Source: Steinernema hermaphroditum
Taxonomy: Eukaryota > Nematoda > Chromadorea > Rhabditida > Steinernematidae
DNA: 64,000 bases
Direction: 5' to 3'
Assembly (NCBI GenBank): GCA_030435675.1
Contig: CM059622.1
Location: forward strand, 10,044,001-10,108,000
Part shown: positions 44,461-59,786 of the stretch, one piece after another
Layout of the letters: the number at the start of each line of letters is the position of its first letter
Numbering within the stretch: position 1 is the first letter of the stretch
The notes under the pieces: model-generated
Seen by the model: only the letters and a program-made list of their open reading frames with translations
What the model was told of the DNA's origin: nothing
The model's database searches: none
Position numbers and translations under genes: made by a program

Positions 44461-47400
44461 CTAACTTTGTTTGGAGATCTTGTAGGGGGGCACACCGGAG
44501 GACGAAGAAGATGGGCCTTCCGCAGGAGGTGCGGGCCGTTTGAGGAGATTGGAGAAGAGGCCGGAAGCGGGCCCGCTGACGTTCCCTAGCATCTGGTGCA
44601 ACGCAGTGGCATTAACCCTTGACTGCTGCAGGTTCTGGAGCCCGACGAGATAGTTCATCAGGTGTATGGCAACATTGTTCTGTGCTGTTTGCTGCGTTGT
44701 AGTCGGAGCGTGTGCTTTCCTAGTTGCTGCCGACTGGCGAAACTTCGCCGCAACGTGTTCGCGATGCTTTCGCGCCGCTTCCGAAATCTTCTTTTGAATC
44801 ACTTCGAAAGACTTCCGCGTGAGCTCATCGCAGTTCCTTCAAAACAGAACGAATAGCCGTGACGAACATTTACAGTGACCTACACTTTCGACTTTTCGTA
44901 GAACGTCATCGCCGTCTTCCAGAAGGTTTCCTTTTCGCGACTTGTGAGCTTCAGAACGTTTCCATCGTTCCGCTCGATCAGAGTGAGGATGAACTTCCTG
45001 GCCATCGCTATCCGCTCCTTTCTTTTCTGTTCTTTCAACACGCCTCTAAAATATCTTCAGTATGAGAAGGCATCTCATCAGATACCTACGGTGTCCAGGA
45101 GGCCAACCCTAAACTGTAAAGCAACGAGCACAATTTCTCGATGTCGTTGGTTTTGAAGCAACAGAACAGCGAGAGTTCCATGAGTCGGTCCATATGGAAT
45201 TCGTAGGAACCGCTTCGTTCGATGTCATTCCGCTGGATCGAAATGCAATTCTGAGAAGGTGAAATGAACGTTCTTAGCGTAACCACAAGTCGTACCTCAA
45301 AAACGCTAACGTATGGGTTCCGCTTCTTAAAGAGCTTTTGGAAGAGGAGAGAAGCAGCTTTCTTGTAGTGACCCTGACGCTGTTCCATCTCAGCGATTCG
45401 GCAATGCGCCTTGTAGTGGTAGGGGTATCGGGAAACTACCAAAGAGAAGTTCGACTCGCATAGGCTAAGGCATCGTTCCCGAAGATGAACGCGTTCCACC
45501 ATGTCCGACACTATATCGAAGATATCAGCATCCATAGCTTCTGTCTTCTTCAGGGATGCTCGATGAGTCAACTCGCCCAACACGATGGCGACGTCTGGCT
45601 CGTTCTCGAAGAGTTCGTCGGCTCCTGGAGAGACCAAGTACTTGCGTGTAACTCCATGATTTTCGAAGTGCTCCGCGTACACTGAATATACCGTAAACGA
45701 TGATACAGCGAAATTGTAATTCACCTGTTAATACGTTCATATCCTTCAAACTGGGAATTTCGTCAAAATTGCTTAGCCTTTTCCAAATGTACGCGTACAG
45801 GCGGTAATGTAGTTCGATTGGTTCCAAATTTTCCTGCTTCTTCTTAGAGATCTTCAAAGGGTATTGATAGCCTTGACGTTCGAGTACCTTTGCACACTGA
45901 TAGTACCAACACAGAACCTAGAATTTAAAATAAAAAACCTGCCAACAGCGAACTCCCAACTACCTTTTCTGAGGGCTCGTCGAGTTTTTCGGCAACTTTT
46001 CCGTTAAAGTAGCAAACGAGCCATTCGATATCCTGTTCGGGCTCCGATTCGGCGTTGTTCAGCTCATTCGCCCGATCGACATGATTCCGACAGTCCTCCA
46101 AGAGCTTCGGCAACATGTTTAGGGCCTTGCCACGAGCCAAACAGCGATCCAAAGAACAGGCATAGCGGGCGATACGCGTCCGAAACTGGTAAGCGGTGTC
46201 GGCGTACTCGAAGTGCATGATGGCGACGTCGTCCTTCTCGTTGAATCCGGCTTTGAATGCGAAGGAGCATTTCTCGGCATTTCGGAAGAGATTTTCGTCA
46301 GTTTCCTGAAGTGTGCTTTGGAAATTAGCGAAACTCAGAAAATAACCTACGTTCAGTAGAAGGATACTGTAGGTGTGAGCATAAATCGCCCACGCCGAAG
46401 CCGTCCACGCAGGGTCCCCTTTGTAAGCAGCGGTGAGAAAGCGCCTTGCAAATTCGTGAGCTTCTTTCGATGAATTAACTTGGTAGTAATGCAGGGTTAG
46501 TGCGTAGAATACCGTACTTCTGATACGGTCTCTCGCAGGCTCTTCCTTCGCTACTCTTGGCCAGGCGCACATGACTCTCTCTTCCAGAAAGCGGCAGAAT
46601 TCTTTGTCAGTCTTCGGACACGTCTCTTTCCATATAAAGGCGAACTTCTTCAGGAGAAGGTCGATGGATTCCGGAGCGACTTTGAGTTTGTCGTCAAACA
46701 AATGGAGCTTCTCGCGGAACAACAACGGGATCACCAGTTCAGCCTCTTTCCACGACGTTTCGAAGTCACACTGAGCATGATGGTCATCGCAAGCCACTTT
46801 ACGTTTTGTGATGTTTCCGAACAGGCAGACCAGAAGCTGATTCAGCTCTTCTACAACGGTGTTTGCGACGTCTGAGTTACTCCTGCACTTCTCCCATGGC
46901 CATGAGCGACTAAAGAACATATTCCGAATCGACTCAGTCGACACAATCCTGTTAAGTTCAGCTATATAGAAAAGAAGAAAAGCTCCCTGAAAAGCACAAG
47001 GTCAACTACTCTAAGTAAAACCTCTCAAAACCTTATCTGCCGCACAGCACTTCAGATCGCCAAGTTTCGCGTGGGCATACTGAAGCACCGAAAGAGCTCT
47101 GGTGGGCATGGTTTCCTCGGAGCGGTATTCATCTTCGTCGGACTTCTTCATGTGCGCCTTTACGACCTCTTCGGTGATTCCTCCTTCGCGACACTTCGTC
47201 ACTTCATAGAGACGGATCCAGAAGATAGGCGAGCGCACCAGCTTGTCAGTTTCGCGAAGGAGGTACAAGTAGTTAGCCAAATCGTGTAGCAGGCACTCGT
47301 CGTTGTCGGCATCGATTTCCAAGGATTCCAGAACAGATATTACACGATCGACATCACACAAGGTTCCCTTCCACGATGCTCGCACGATTCTGAAAAGAAC

Positions 47401-49918
47401 GAGGGTCAGCGACTAACTTGCCTTCAAAACTTACCTCACTGTCCACTCAAGAGCTTTATCCTTCTGTTCAGTCTTGGTGTAGCAGTCGATCAAGATGAAT
47501 GCATTGTTTATCACGTCTCTTAAGTCGCTGTCACTCCAGTTAAAATGAGATTCAAGAAGCGAGATTATCTGAACTGCGACGATCACCAAACAGAAATAGA
47601 TGATGACAAACCTGGGCATAATCGGAATTGCGAACGAAAACGTCGAGCTGCTCCAGTTGGGTTTTTCGTAGAATTTCCATCCTTTCAGCAACAGCTGCCT
47701 TAACCGATACTGTATGTCTTCTTGGAGCGAATGAGAAGACCCTTCCACGGTCTTTCATTGCATCACTGTCCATAATGTCCTCAACGTTCTTCAAATACTG
47801 CATTTGCATCTCTACGTTTAAATGTGGTCGCTTGGCCATGACCCAGTAGAAGCGAGCTACGTCTTCGTACTCCTTCACTCCTAGAGAGCAGAACGTGTAG
47901 GCTTCCTCACAACCTAATTCGAACGCCGCCAAATGGAAATCCAACATTTCAGAGCATGCCGATTCGTCATTTGCGCTCTGGATAGATCTCCACCTGTTGT
48001 ACACTCCAAGAAAGATATCCTTCAAGAATCCCACGATTTCGAAGTTTCCAGAGGTAAGGAAGACCAAGAAGCGCTCCATAAGTTCTTTTACGACGTACTC
48101 CTTGCTTGCGTCGTGGTAGAGTTCTCGGAGGAATGCTTCGAACCTCTCCGGGGAGGGCGGATCGTACGTCACCACGTCCTTCGGACTCGTCTGCGTTTTA
48201 TCATACCTCCTCAATTCGTACCTCGAGGAACGTCTGTTTGAAAGCTGTTCCGAAACGTCAAGGTATTCCAAGAGCTGTAAAACAGATACGGTACAGAAGT
48301 AGCACCCTCCTTCTTACCCTATCCTCGTCCTCGTCGTCGGTGTTATCTCCTTGTTCGATGTACCGAGTCGATCGCCGTTGATAGATGGCGAAAGCACTCA
48401 TTCTCTTCTTCATCTTACGCTTTAGGGAGTCCGGCTTTTGCTTCAGCTGCTTCACTTTCTCTTCTGCCACTTGACAGATGAGGTGTTCCATGCAGCATAC
48501 AGAATCCAGCACATCGCAAAGGCATTCAACGACGTCGGTACAGACTTCGCCGTTCAAATCCACCGGTTGTTTGGGTTGTGTAATCGTGCTCTCTTCTATT
48601 GTTCCTTCAGAAAACTGTAGCCGAATTTTTTGAACGATTAGCTGAAACGAAGTCTACGTGCTTAATTACAACTTACGGTGAAACATACGATAGAGAACTC
48701 GTTAATTCGGTCGTATAAATCGCACAGGCACACACCGAATTCGTCGATCTTCATCTTTTGTGACACTTTTTCCACTATCGTCGCAAATGGAGTCTTTAAT
48801 TCAAAGGATTCCGGATTGTAGGGCTTTCGCAGTGCTGTTATGTTATCCACAATCTACAAGAGTTGAGAAAAATGATTTTCGAAGTAAGTAAGTCTGACTT
48901 ACAGCAGCTCGCTGAAGGTCTGAAGCCTCGACGAACTTCCAATCCGAGCCATAGTCGTTGTTTCTGAACTTCTCGGCTACTCTCTTATGCAAACTGTCCG
49001 AAATAACCGCGATTTCGTCTTTGATGACAGTCGCCAGCATCCTCGAATCGTCGTCTACGGCGCTTTCGTGGTGGAGCAGCAGAGCGAGGTTGCCAATGCA
49101 CGCTGAAGTAAAGATCGACATTCATATCTCGAGGGACAGCTAACCTTCGTACTGCAGTGTGCAAAACTGAACAACCGCAAGGAGTCGGATTGACCGGACA
49201 GACCTCTCCCCCATCGAGAGGGCGAAAAGCGCAGTATTCCAGTCGGCGCTCTTTGAGGCATTGACCGCGCATCGCCACCACAGTTCGCTGTTCTCGGGAT
49301 GAATCGTGAGTGCCTGGAGGTAATAGCTGACGGCATAGGTGTGCTCATTGAACTTCATGGAAAGATCAGCGATGTTCTTGTTGATGGCGTAGAAGAGCTG
49401 CCCGTTCACGGCGATCTGAGCACAGGTGAATCGAATTGGTAGTGGGTACTCACCTGATCGAGACGTGCCTTTTCCAAAGCCACCGTCCAATCAAAGTCGC
49501 CGATGAAGTGGACGTGGTACTTAGCCACCACAGGGTGCTTGTGCATCTCCAGGATCGTCTGCAGCGCGTCAAAGTCAGAGACGTCATCCTCGGCCATTCC
49601 TCGGATCACCTCGTTGAAATCATTACGGAGTTGCGCTTCCTGCGCCTCGAGCGTCGGACTCCCGCTCTTCGAGATCCCGTCATCGCTCCACACGTCGCTC
49701 AAGCAATCTGACTGCTCCGAGTCGGAGCTGCTCAGGGGGTCGCTGGACTCGGAGACTGAGTGGGCGGAGGACGACCCGGAAGAAGACGCTGTCGAAGAGT
49801 CGTCCTCGTCCTCGGAAGACGGTCCTAACATCTCGTCCGTAGATCCAATTTCGTCGTCACTGTCATCTGAGAGGACAATTTCGTCGCCGGTTTCGCGGTT
49901 TTTGTTTGGAGTAGCCAT
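44461..49918 (-). CDS. CABIN1: Cabin-1/Hir3-like TPR protein (HIRA histone chaperone complex)
   Basis: Large TPR scaffold of the HIRA-UBN-CABIN1 complex, which deposits histone H3.3. It starts M-A-T-P-N-K at 49918 and runs through many exons with short introns, the first being 49454-49918, 49145-49414 and 48903-49102. The N-terminus is acidic and Ser-rich. TPR-like repeats follow (Y-L-Q-A-L-T-I-H-P-E-N-S-E-L-W-W-R-C). A central region has N-R-R-S-S-R-Y. The best orthology signals are I-E-W-L-V-C-Y-F-N-G-K-V-A-E-K, the stretch around Y-H-Y-K-A-H-C-R-I-A, and I-E-R-S-G-S-Y-E-F-H-M-D-R (human I-D-R-P-G-S-F-A-W-H-M-N-R). The C-terminal exon has a His/Gln-rich helix and ends K-I-S-K-Q-S. It is shorter than human cabin-1 and lacks the calcineurin-binding tail as far as I can see. 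Exons in the middle were traced by frame only. Confidence 0.8.
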
Positions 49919-52726
<2,808 letters not shown>

Positions 52727-53074
52727 CAGACATAAATTCGGCAGCAAGCTAACGTATCCGCAAAAGCAATCAATTAGTAGTAGGAATGGTTAATGCGTTC
52801 CTTCAATGCCGTTCTGATGTTGCGATGACTGCCACCTATTATTTATCGTTCGTCTTCTGATAAATTTCACGTACCTCCTGCACAATCTCTTTCGATTTCG
52901 GAGGTCCTAGAGGCGCTTTTCCCAAACGCTTTGGCACACAAGTCGCCCCAGCTCGGTTAGGAGTCGCGAAACAAACGTGCAAATGTGAAAGAGATGGAGA
53001 GAGAAAAGATGCCCACAACGTGCATCATTTATTCTGTGGATCATTACCCGCAAACAAAACAAAAAAAAGACGAT
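52727..53074. other. Convergent 3' region of CDC5L-like locus and eIF2B-beta
   Basis: 348 bp; contains the eIF2B-beta poly(A) signal and nothing else recognised. Confidence 0.5.
53028..53033 (-). terminator. Poly(A) signal AATAAA of eIF2B-beta
   Basis: TTTATT on the plus strand, 42 nt past the stop. Confidence 0.7.
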
Positions 53075-54263
53075 CTAAAACACACACTCGACGGGTTTCT
53101 CTTTCATGTGGTCCGCATCGGACGGGTGGTAGTAGTCTCCGATCAGACGATATATATGGGAAGGCGCAACAGCAGAGGTGTGAGTGATGTAGAGCGAAAC
53201 CAGGTGTGAGGGGATGAAGTCGAAGAACGGGTTAATGACTTCGGCAGTTGGATAGCACTGAGACTCCGAAAATGGCAGAACACTGGCTGGAGATCCGAGT
53301 CCAACAGCACTGTCCACATCGGGGATGAAAGACGGGCACAGCTTGTAGAAGGAAGCGCAGAATAGCACAGGAACTGAGTGGCGCTTCGCGGCAAGACAAA
53401 TGGTTAAACTTCCTGAAGAGATGTTGTATATGTGGTAGTTTCGAGTGAGTGTCGTACCTGTGGGAGCGATGCAGCTGCCATCGGGGAGGACGGCGACGGC
53501 CGAGAGAACCACCCGCGTGGTTTGGCGCATCGCACTCATGACATCGACAGCACTCACGCTTTCGGAAGCAATATCATCCACTACGGGCCCATCATCCACA
53601 GTAAGGATACGATTCATACGGCGATTAACCTTCTTGGCAGAGCGGAAGAAGGCTTGAAGAGTTGGCGATGACGAAAGACGATGGGTGAGGACCACATCGC
53701 AAGCAAGAAGATGGTCGGAAGCCTGTGATGCCATGCTTTCCCGGCATGACTCCAACTCTTCGATAAACTCGTTGATCGACATAATCGCTGCACTCTTGAG
53801 TTTCTTCAGATCAATCGAAGTACGCGTAGTGCTGGGGCTCGTCCATAGTTTCTAAATAGAAAACAGCTATAGAAAGTCTTGGGCCGTGAAAACGGCTTAC
53901 ACTCAGAGAGTCATAGGGGTTCGCGAATTCGCCAGAATCGGTCATCATCTTCTCAGCTTCCTCGCGAACGAGCTTCACTGTCCCAATAATCATGTTCCTT
54001 ATGACAAACTCGTCTGGGAAAACGAGGCACAGATCCTCTCCGATCTGCTTCATTAAACTAATAAGCTCTCTAAAAATAACAATATTGCAGCGACTGCAAA
54101 CGTCAACTTACGTTACGGTGGAGTACTTCCCGCGCACTATAATTTTCCGCATCAGGTCTCCGGTGGCAGTCGCGATTTTCAAACTTGACATTTCGCTCCG
54201 GCATCTCTGTAGCTCCATGACGATCAGTTGGTAATCCCTTTCAATAGCGCTAGTGTCACCCAT
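53075..54263 (-). CDS. EIF2B2: Translation initiation factor eIF2B subunit beta
   Basis: Regulatory subunit of eIF2B, the GDP-GTP exchange factor for eIF2. Exons 54112-54263, 53901-54069, 53458-53851 and 53075-53412 (350 aa; human 351). Landmarks: E-L-I-S-L-M-K-Q-I-G (human E-L-M-E-L-I-R-R-E-G), the segment S-L-S-K-L-W-T-S across the 53852-53900 intron (human S-L-H-K-L-L-T-S), I-N-E-F-I-E-E-L-E, A-V-L-P-D-G-S, L-A-A-K-R-H-S-V-P-V-L-F-C-A and A-P-S-H-I-Y-R-L-I-G-D-Y-Y-H-P. Reading through the second intron puts a stop after Y-A-Y-F-D; the AGT|AAA junction avoids it. An ATTAG 3' splice site lies 5 nt before the ATG. Confidence 0.95.
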
Positions 54264-54569
54264 CTTGACTAATTAGTGTGGATAAGCCAGGAAATTCTGA
54301 AAATCGACGGCAACTGATTAAACACGGCAAATTAGAGAGATTTATCACCGGGTCGCGGGAAACGCGAAGTCGACCACCTCGACGCTCGGATTACATCAGA
54401 CAGACTGAGACGGGAATTTCGCTTTTTCCACGCAGGACATCTCGTAAAGCTCTTAAAGGGACCCGGTCATGGATAAAAAAGTTTTTTAAAACTTCTGAAA
54501 ATTTATGTACCCCTGTTTTCGGGGTCGTTGAGAACGACGGTGAAGTCGGTTTCCCAAAAAGGTTCCAGG

Positions 54570-54667
54570 ACATAATGGCCAAAAAAATGGCCAAAAAAAA
54601 TGACCAAAAAAAATGGCCAATTGACAAAATGGCCAAAAAAATGGTCAAAGCTGAGAAATGGCCAAAG
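54570..54667. repeat. ATGGCCAAAAAA minisatellite, left copy
   Basis: About seven imperfect units of 10-14 bp (ATGGCCAAAAAA variants). The inverted counterpart is at about 56140-56236 (TTTTTTGGCCAT). Confidence 0.85.
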
Positions 54668-54706
54668 TCCTTGAAAACTCTTTTAAATTTCTGGGTGGTC
54701 CTACTG

Positions 54707-55140
54707 TATCCCTCACGAAACTCTTACAAAAAATCGCAAGGCTCCCACAACGAGAAACTCACGCGCCATTTCTTACGATCGGCAGATTGACAAGGGAAAT
54801 TGGTCATTAGCACAGTTTTTGCTCACTTTTCTCGCGAGTTGCGCGATCTCGCTAGAATTGCTGAGCGTAACTTTGTTCAGCATCGTTCAGCGCGCCGAAG
54901 CCCGTGTTTGTGCCGATCCGAGCAATATCCACAGAGAAATAAGATTTACATCAACTTGCGTTTTCAACAACCCGGATTTCGACCCATTTCTAACAGGGAA
55001 CTTTCAACAAAACATCGCGTACAACATAAATAAAGGAGTGTTCACCCAGCCAAATCCCCTAAAAATTCCCTGTCCTATGCCAGAAATGAGCCAAAACCCG
55101 GTATGTTGAAAGGAGAACCTAATGTAAAGCTTATTTCTCT
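54707..55140. repeat. Foldback family copy 1 (degenerate)
   Basis: Starts GTATCCCTCACGAAACTCTT and includes the landmarks GAGCGTAACTTTGTTCAGC and CCACAGAGAAATAAG. A truncated inverted stretch follows at about 55049-55135 (CCTGTCCTATGCCAGAAATG). It matches the better-preserved copy at 56408-57195. Confidence 0.7.
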
Positions 55141-55239
55141 GTGGAATTTACGTCGAGTTTACAGTGTCTTAGAAAGGAAAGCGTCTGACGAACACGGCTC
55201 CTCAGCCAAGCGGCAGTTTGCCGATGCTGGCAACACTAA

Positions 55240-55539
55240 AGGCCCATTTATACTCTGCGCGACACAAAACTCCCTTTTTGGTGTCGCTTAGCTTGTCTAC
55301 GTGTGACTATTTACTACGCTACGCGACACAGCTGCGCGACAGTCAAGTTGAAGCTAAGCGACAGTTAACTTAACCTACATGGCAAGTCCCAAAAATATTT
55401 TCTTTTGATGGTTTCATGGCCCGGTCCAAAAGCATCATGACTGTGCAGTTTTATTTGGTTTTGCGTAAATAGTCGCACGTAGACAAGCTAAGCGACACCA
55501 AAAAGGGGGTTTTGTGTCGCGCAGACTATAAATGGGCCT
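55240..55539. mobile_element. 300-bp MITE with TAA target-site duplication
   Basis: The termini AGGCCCATTTATA and TATAAATGGGCCT are inverted, flanked by TAA at 55237-55239 and 55540-55542. Inverted homology extends about 75 bp inward (GTGTCGCTTAGCTTGTCTAC and its complement). A 3-bp TAA/TTA duplication is typical of PIF/Harbinger derivatives. No coding capacity. Confidence 0.75.
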
Positions 55540-55584
55540 TAAAGGCTCGCCCTTCGGGCTCGCGTTAAATAAATAGGCATAGTC

Positions 55585-55650
55585 CTAAGCCGGAGCCTAA
55601 GCCAAGCCGGGGTTTGCCTAAGCCAAGCCGGGGTTTGCCTAAGCCTGGAT
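55585..55650. repeat. Short tandem repeat around CCTAAGCCAAGCCGGGGTTTG
   Basis: Two to three units of about 21 bp. A related TTGGCTTAGGCTT stretch occurs near 14383-14400 in the first foldback element, so the motif is shared by separate repeats. Confidence 0.6.
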
Positions 55651-56139
55651 GTCAAACCATGTACAGATATGAATGTAGGGCTCGCTTCGCTCGTCCGCGA
55701 TATGTAATATCTAGGCCTAAGCCGGATCCTAAAAGTCTAGGACGTGTATTTCGTACACTTGTCGTGTCGCACAATTATTTTTCTTCGACATACATGGCCC
55801 AAAAACTAGTGAAAAGTGGAGAAGAAGACGAGGAACTAGAGAAAAACACATGTCGGGGAGATAAAAAAGCTATGTGCTCAATGGAAATACCATCTCTGGA
55901 GGTCAGTAATGGCTTAAACGGTCCGTGAGGGACAGATTTACAACATAATTTTGTGTTTTTTCGAAATTAGTTCTCGTACGAGAAGAAAAAACGTAAATCG
56001 TCTAAACAACAGCAAATGCAACGCGCGGTAATGTCGCTGAGAAAAAGTCGTGGCGAGAGCCTCAGAAGAATGTTGTTAACTTGACCATAGCACTGACCTG
56101 CTGAAAAGCACCATCAGTGCCGTCACCATCGTTTTAGCC

Positions 56140-56236
56140 ATTTCTCAGCTTTGGCCATTTTTTTTTGGCCATTTTATCAATTGGCCATTTTTTGTTTTGG
56201 CCATTTTTTTTGGCCATTTTTGATTGGCCATTTTGA
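56140..56236. repeat. TTTTTTGGCCAT minisatellite, inverted copy
   Basis: Reverse complement of the array at 54570-54667, including shared flanks (CTCAGCTTTGGCCAT against ATGGCCAAAGctgag-type sequence). Confidence 0.85.
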
Positions 56237-56407
56237 CCGTCTCCCCCCAAAAATCCCAGTGGTTTCCAAGAAACAGACGCTAGGATGCAGAATGTGTTTT
56301 ACCATCGGTCCCGACACGATCTGTCCGGCGGGGCACCACTTGCGCAATATTTTCATTCTTTTTGGCCGAAATAGGTGACTTGCATGTCTGCGCTTGGTGT
56401 CATTTTA

Positions 56408-57195
56408 TTGTATCCCTCACGAAACTCTTCCGAAATTCGGAAAGGTCCCGCTACGAAAAATTGTCGCGCCATTTCCTGCCAACGGCAGGTTTACAATGGA
56501 AATTGGTGATTATCACAGTTTTCTCGCGAGCTGCACGATTTCGCTAGAATTTCTGAGCGTAACTTTGTTCAGCGTAACATTCTGAATCGAATGAACCCAA
56601 GTTTGTATCGATCTGAGCGAAATCCACAGAGAAATAAGCTTTACATTAATTTGCCTTGTCAACATCCCGGGTTTTGGCCCATTTCTGGCATAGGACAGGG
56701 AACTTTTAAGTATCAACCATAAGGACATATGCAGAGGAGAAACACATGCAGCTACGGTGTTCCTCTTTCGCTGGCTTGCATCATCGGCCATCGGATTCCA
56801 AAAGTGGAGAATACTCAGAGTCGAGCTCTGAGTCGTCTTAACTGTACTTGCTTGATGTTATTGTTGATAGTTTGATGCTTGTTGGTTCGCTGTTCTGTGT
56901 AAATCGCTTAAAAGTTCCCTGTCCTATGCCAGAAATGGGCCAAAACCCGGGATGTTGATAAGGCAAATTAATGTAAAGCTTATTTCTCTGTGGATTTCGC
57001 TCAGATCGATACAAACCCGGGTTCACTCGATGCAGAAAGTTACGCTGAACAAAGTTACGCTCAGAAAGTCTAGCGAAATCGCGCAGCTCGCGAGAAAACT
57101 GTGATAATCACCAATTTCCATTGTAAACCTGCCGATGGCAGGAAATGGCGCGCCAATTTTTCGTGGCGGGAGCTTTGGAAGAGTTTCGTGAGGCA
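56408..57195. mobile_element. Foldback family copy 2, arms about 300 bp
   Basis: Left arm about 56408-56722 and right arm about 56903-57195 are reverse complements, sharing TCGCTAGAATTTCTGAGCG-type and CCTGTCCTATGCCAGAAATG landmarks. The spacer is about 180 bp. No transposase frame. Copy 1 at 54707 is the same family. Confidence 0.8.
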
Positions 57196-58590
57196 GAGCT
57201 GGGCGCGAGGTCGAACTTCAGGGGGGTCGTGGTGGGAGCACTGGTGTTGAGTGGCATGTGAAGATGTACGTTAGAAAGGCATGTGGTATGCTACGTTCAA
57301 AGAGAAAAGAACAGCATTTTCTAGCTACGTCTCCAAAGAAGCGCTCAGCACAAAAAACGGAAAATGTCCAAAAAGATAATGTCGGTGTCCAATGGAAAAA
57401 CGGTGTACGGTGGCCAACGGGGAAATGTGGTATGGAAAGATTACCCTTTTTAGTGAACATCAACTATTGCATCGCTCACTTTTCGTACGTTCACATTATT
57501 CACTAGAGTGTCGCGAACAACGTGCCACTCTTTGATTGATCATCAAAGGTCTTAGATGAAAGTACGTCACCATTTTGAAACAACTACCAGCATGTCTATG
57601 ACGACCAAAATGCATAGAATTGTACTTTTCAAGAAAACAAACAGAACATTCATCGGCTTTGACCCCTGCCATTTGTACATTAGAGCCTCGCGAACAACAT
57701 GCACCCATTCAACAGATCTGCTCCCTGTGTGCGGGAGGGTCAAATTTCTCGTGAAAGGGTCAAAGGTTCCCGTTAACTGCTCGGGGGCGCGGTCCCGACA
57801 CGAATTCCATGACAGACACGACCGTAGTTCCCGCGTTTTCTAGGCACTTATCCAATCGAAGCGAGCCTGGCCTCATTCGATGCACCAGAAGCTGCTCAGT
57901 AACATGATGCTCATCGCGGACATGCAGGTCACGTATTTCGTCCAAAAACAATAAAAATCTTGCACAATTCGTGCCCCCCGAGCAGTTAACGGGAACCTTT
58001 GACCCTTTCACGAGAAATTTGACCCTCCCGCACACAGGGAGCAGATCTGTTGAATGGGTGCATGTTGTTCGCGAGGCTCTAATGTACAAATGGCAGGGGT
58101 CAAAGCCGATGAATGTTCTGTTTGTTTTCTTGAAAAGTACAATTCTATGCATTTTGGTCGTCATAGACATGCTGGTAGTTGTTTCAAAATGGTGACGTAC
58201 TTTCATCTAAGACCTTTGATGATCAATCAAAGAGTGGCACGTTGTTCGCGACACTCTAGTGAATAATGTGAACGCACGAAAAGTGAGCGATGCAATAGTT
58301 GATGATCACTAAAAAGGGTAATCTTTCCATGCCACATTTCCCCGTTGGCCACCGTTCACCGTTTTTCCATTGGACACCGACATTATCTTTTTGGACATTT
58401 TCCGTTTCTTGTGCTGAGCGCTTCTTTGGAAACGTAGCTAGAGAATGCTGTTCTTTTCTCTTTGAACGTAGCATACCACATGCCTTTCTAACGTACATCT
58501 TCACATGCCACTCAACACCAGTGCTCCCACCACGGCACCCCTGAAGTGCGCGCGTTCAGTGCCGTGACGACGGTTGCCCAGCTCTGTCGT
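57190..58590. mobile_element. Large palindrome, arms about 600 bp, spacer 186 bp
   Basis: Arms about 57190-57787 and 57974-58590 are almost identical in inverted orientation. As a result the same open frames appear on opposite strands (for example 57496-57708 minus and 58054-58266 plus, both 70 codons and identical). These mirror ORFs have no recognised domain and are probably incidental. The arms' high identity points to recent origin or ongoing gene conversion. The outer ends carry a CAGAGCTGGGC match next to CACGAAACTC/CTCACGA sequence shared with the adjacent foldback family. Confidence 0.85.
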
Positions 58591-58941
58591 GAGGGATACA
58601 ATACTCAGCAGCTTCTGGCGCGATGAGTTCTTCTAGCTTACCGTAGTCCGATCAAAGCAGCCTTCTCACTCTAAATTGGACGCGCAGTCCTCAATGTTGG
58701 AAAAACGCGCACGAAAACCGTCGAAAACTATGGAAACAGGCCAAATAGACATCTCGCACAGCAAAGCCCTTGCGCGGCATAGGGAGCGATCTCGAGCAGA
58801 TCCAAATGCTTCAAAACATGTCAATTCAGGAAAAAAATCAGATCAGCACGAGCATTTTGGCAAAAAAAGAGCCTTTCAAGCAATTCCGAAACAGCTTGAA
58901 TAAATAAAACAACGTGAAACGCCTGACGTGCCAAGAAAATG

Positions 58942-59786
58942 TATTGGGTTGATGCATTGAAAATTTCGCATTTTTGTTATCAAATTTTTTTATGATATAT
59001 TATCCAACATTTTATTTAATGTATTCACCGTTCGAATGATTAGCGTGAGCCCACCTTGTGGGCAAGAGAAGGATTCCTCTCTCTCAGAAAATCCGGGGTT
59101 TTGAGTCGAAAAAATTTTAGGTCCAATTTCCGACCTTTTGGTCTTATTTTGAGTGGTTTCCCCTAATGTCGTTAGTTGTGAATGAACACAGGTGAGGAAT
59201 AGATAGAGCTGAGAGAGAGAGCTAGATAAGTTGTAAAAAAGGAATCTCTCAGCTCAAAATGGAGAGCCATTCTGGGGGCCAACGTGAAAATGTGAGGCTG
59301 AGGTACCATTCCTGAAGTGTGAATTTTTCAACATTTGGCCTTTATTTCCGTCAAGTAGAAGTGAGCTCGTGGAGTCGCTATGTAAGCTTAGTAGCTGTGA
59401 GTGATAGCTACCTGCTGCATGTCTCTATCACCTGTTATGGTACTTAACCTATTGGAAACGTTGGAGTTAAGAGAACATCTTTATTTGGCGGTTCCGTCTT
59501 TTTGAGATTAGCTTATGTTACGATGTGTGACGAACACAGCGATAGGTGCGTTCGGTAGGTAAGACCTAACGATCTACGCGGTTGAAGCCAGTCACCGTCC
59601 ATCACACAATTAATGCCATAGGAAGCCCAATATCAAGAGGAATGCAAAGTACAAGTCGCCAATCATAGTGTAGGGTGAGAATTTACTGCAGTCCACAACG
59701 CGCCCATCCATTTCACCGGGGACGTAAATATTGCGAAAATATGACATTTTTACGCTATGCGAAATCTTCAATGACTCAACCCAATA
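58942..59786. mobile_element. Mariner-like non-autonomous element with TA ends
   Basis: Starts TATTGGGTTGATGCATTGAA and ends with the inverse, ...TTCAATGACTCAACCCAATA, with TA at both ends. TATTGGGTTG termini are common in mariner transposons. TIRs match over about 30 bp. The 845-bp interior has no transposase frame. It has purine-rich GAGAGAG stretches near 59195-59220. Confidence 0.6.

Noticed and set aside
53811..53901. Frameshift and stop in eIF2B-beta after Y-A-Y-F-D
   Set aside because: The correct phase across the intron gives S-L-S-K-L-W-T-S, matching the human protein; the gene is intact.
57496..58504. Paired 70- and 82-codon ORFs on both strands as a duplicated gene family
   Set aside because: They are mirror images within palindrome arms, with no start context, domains or splice sites; explained by the inverted repeat.
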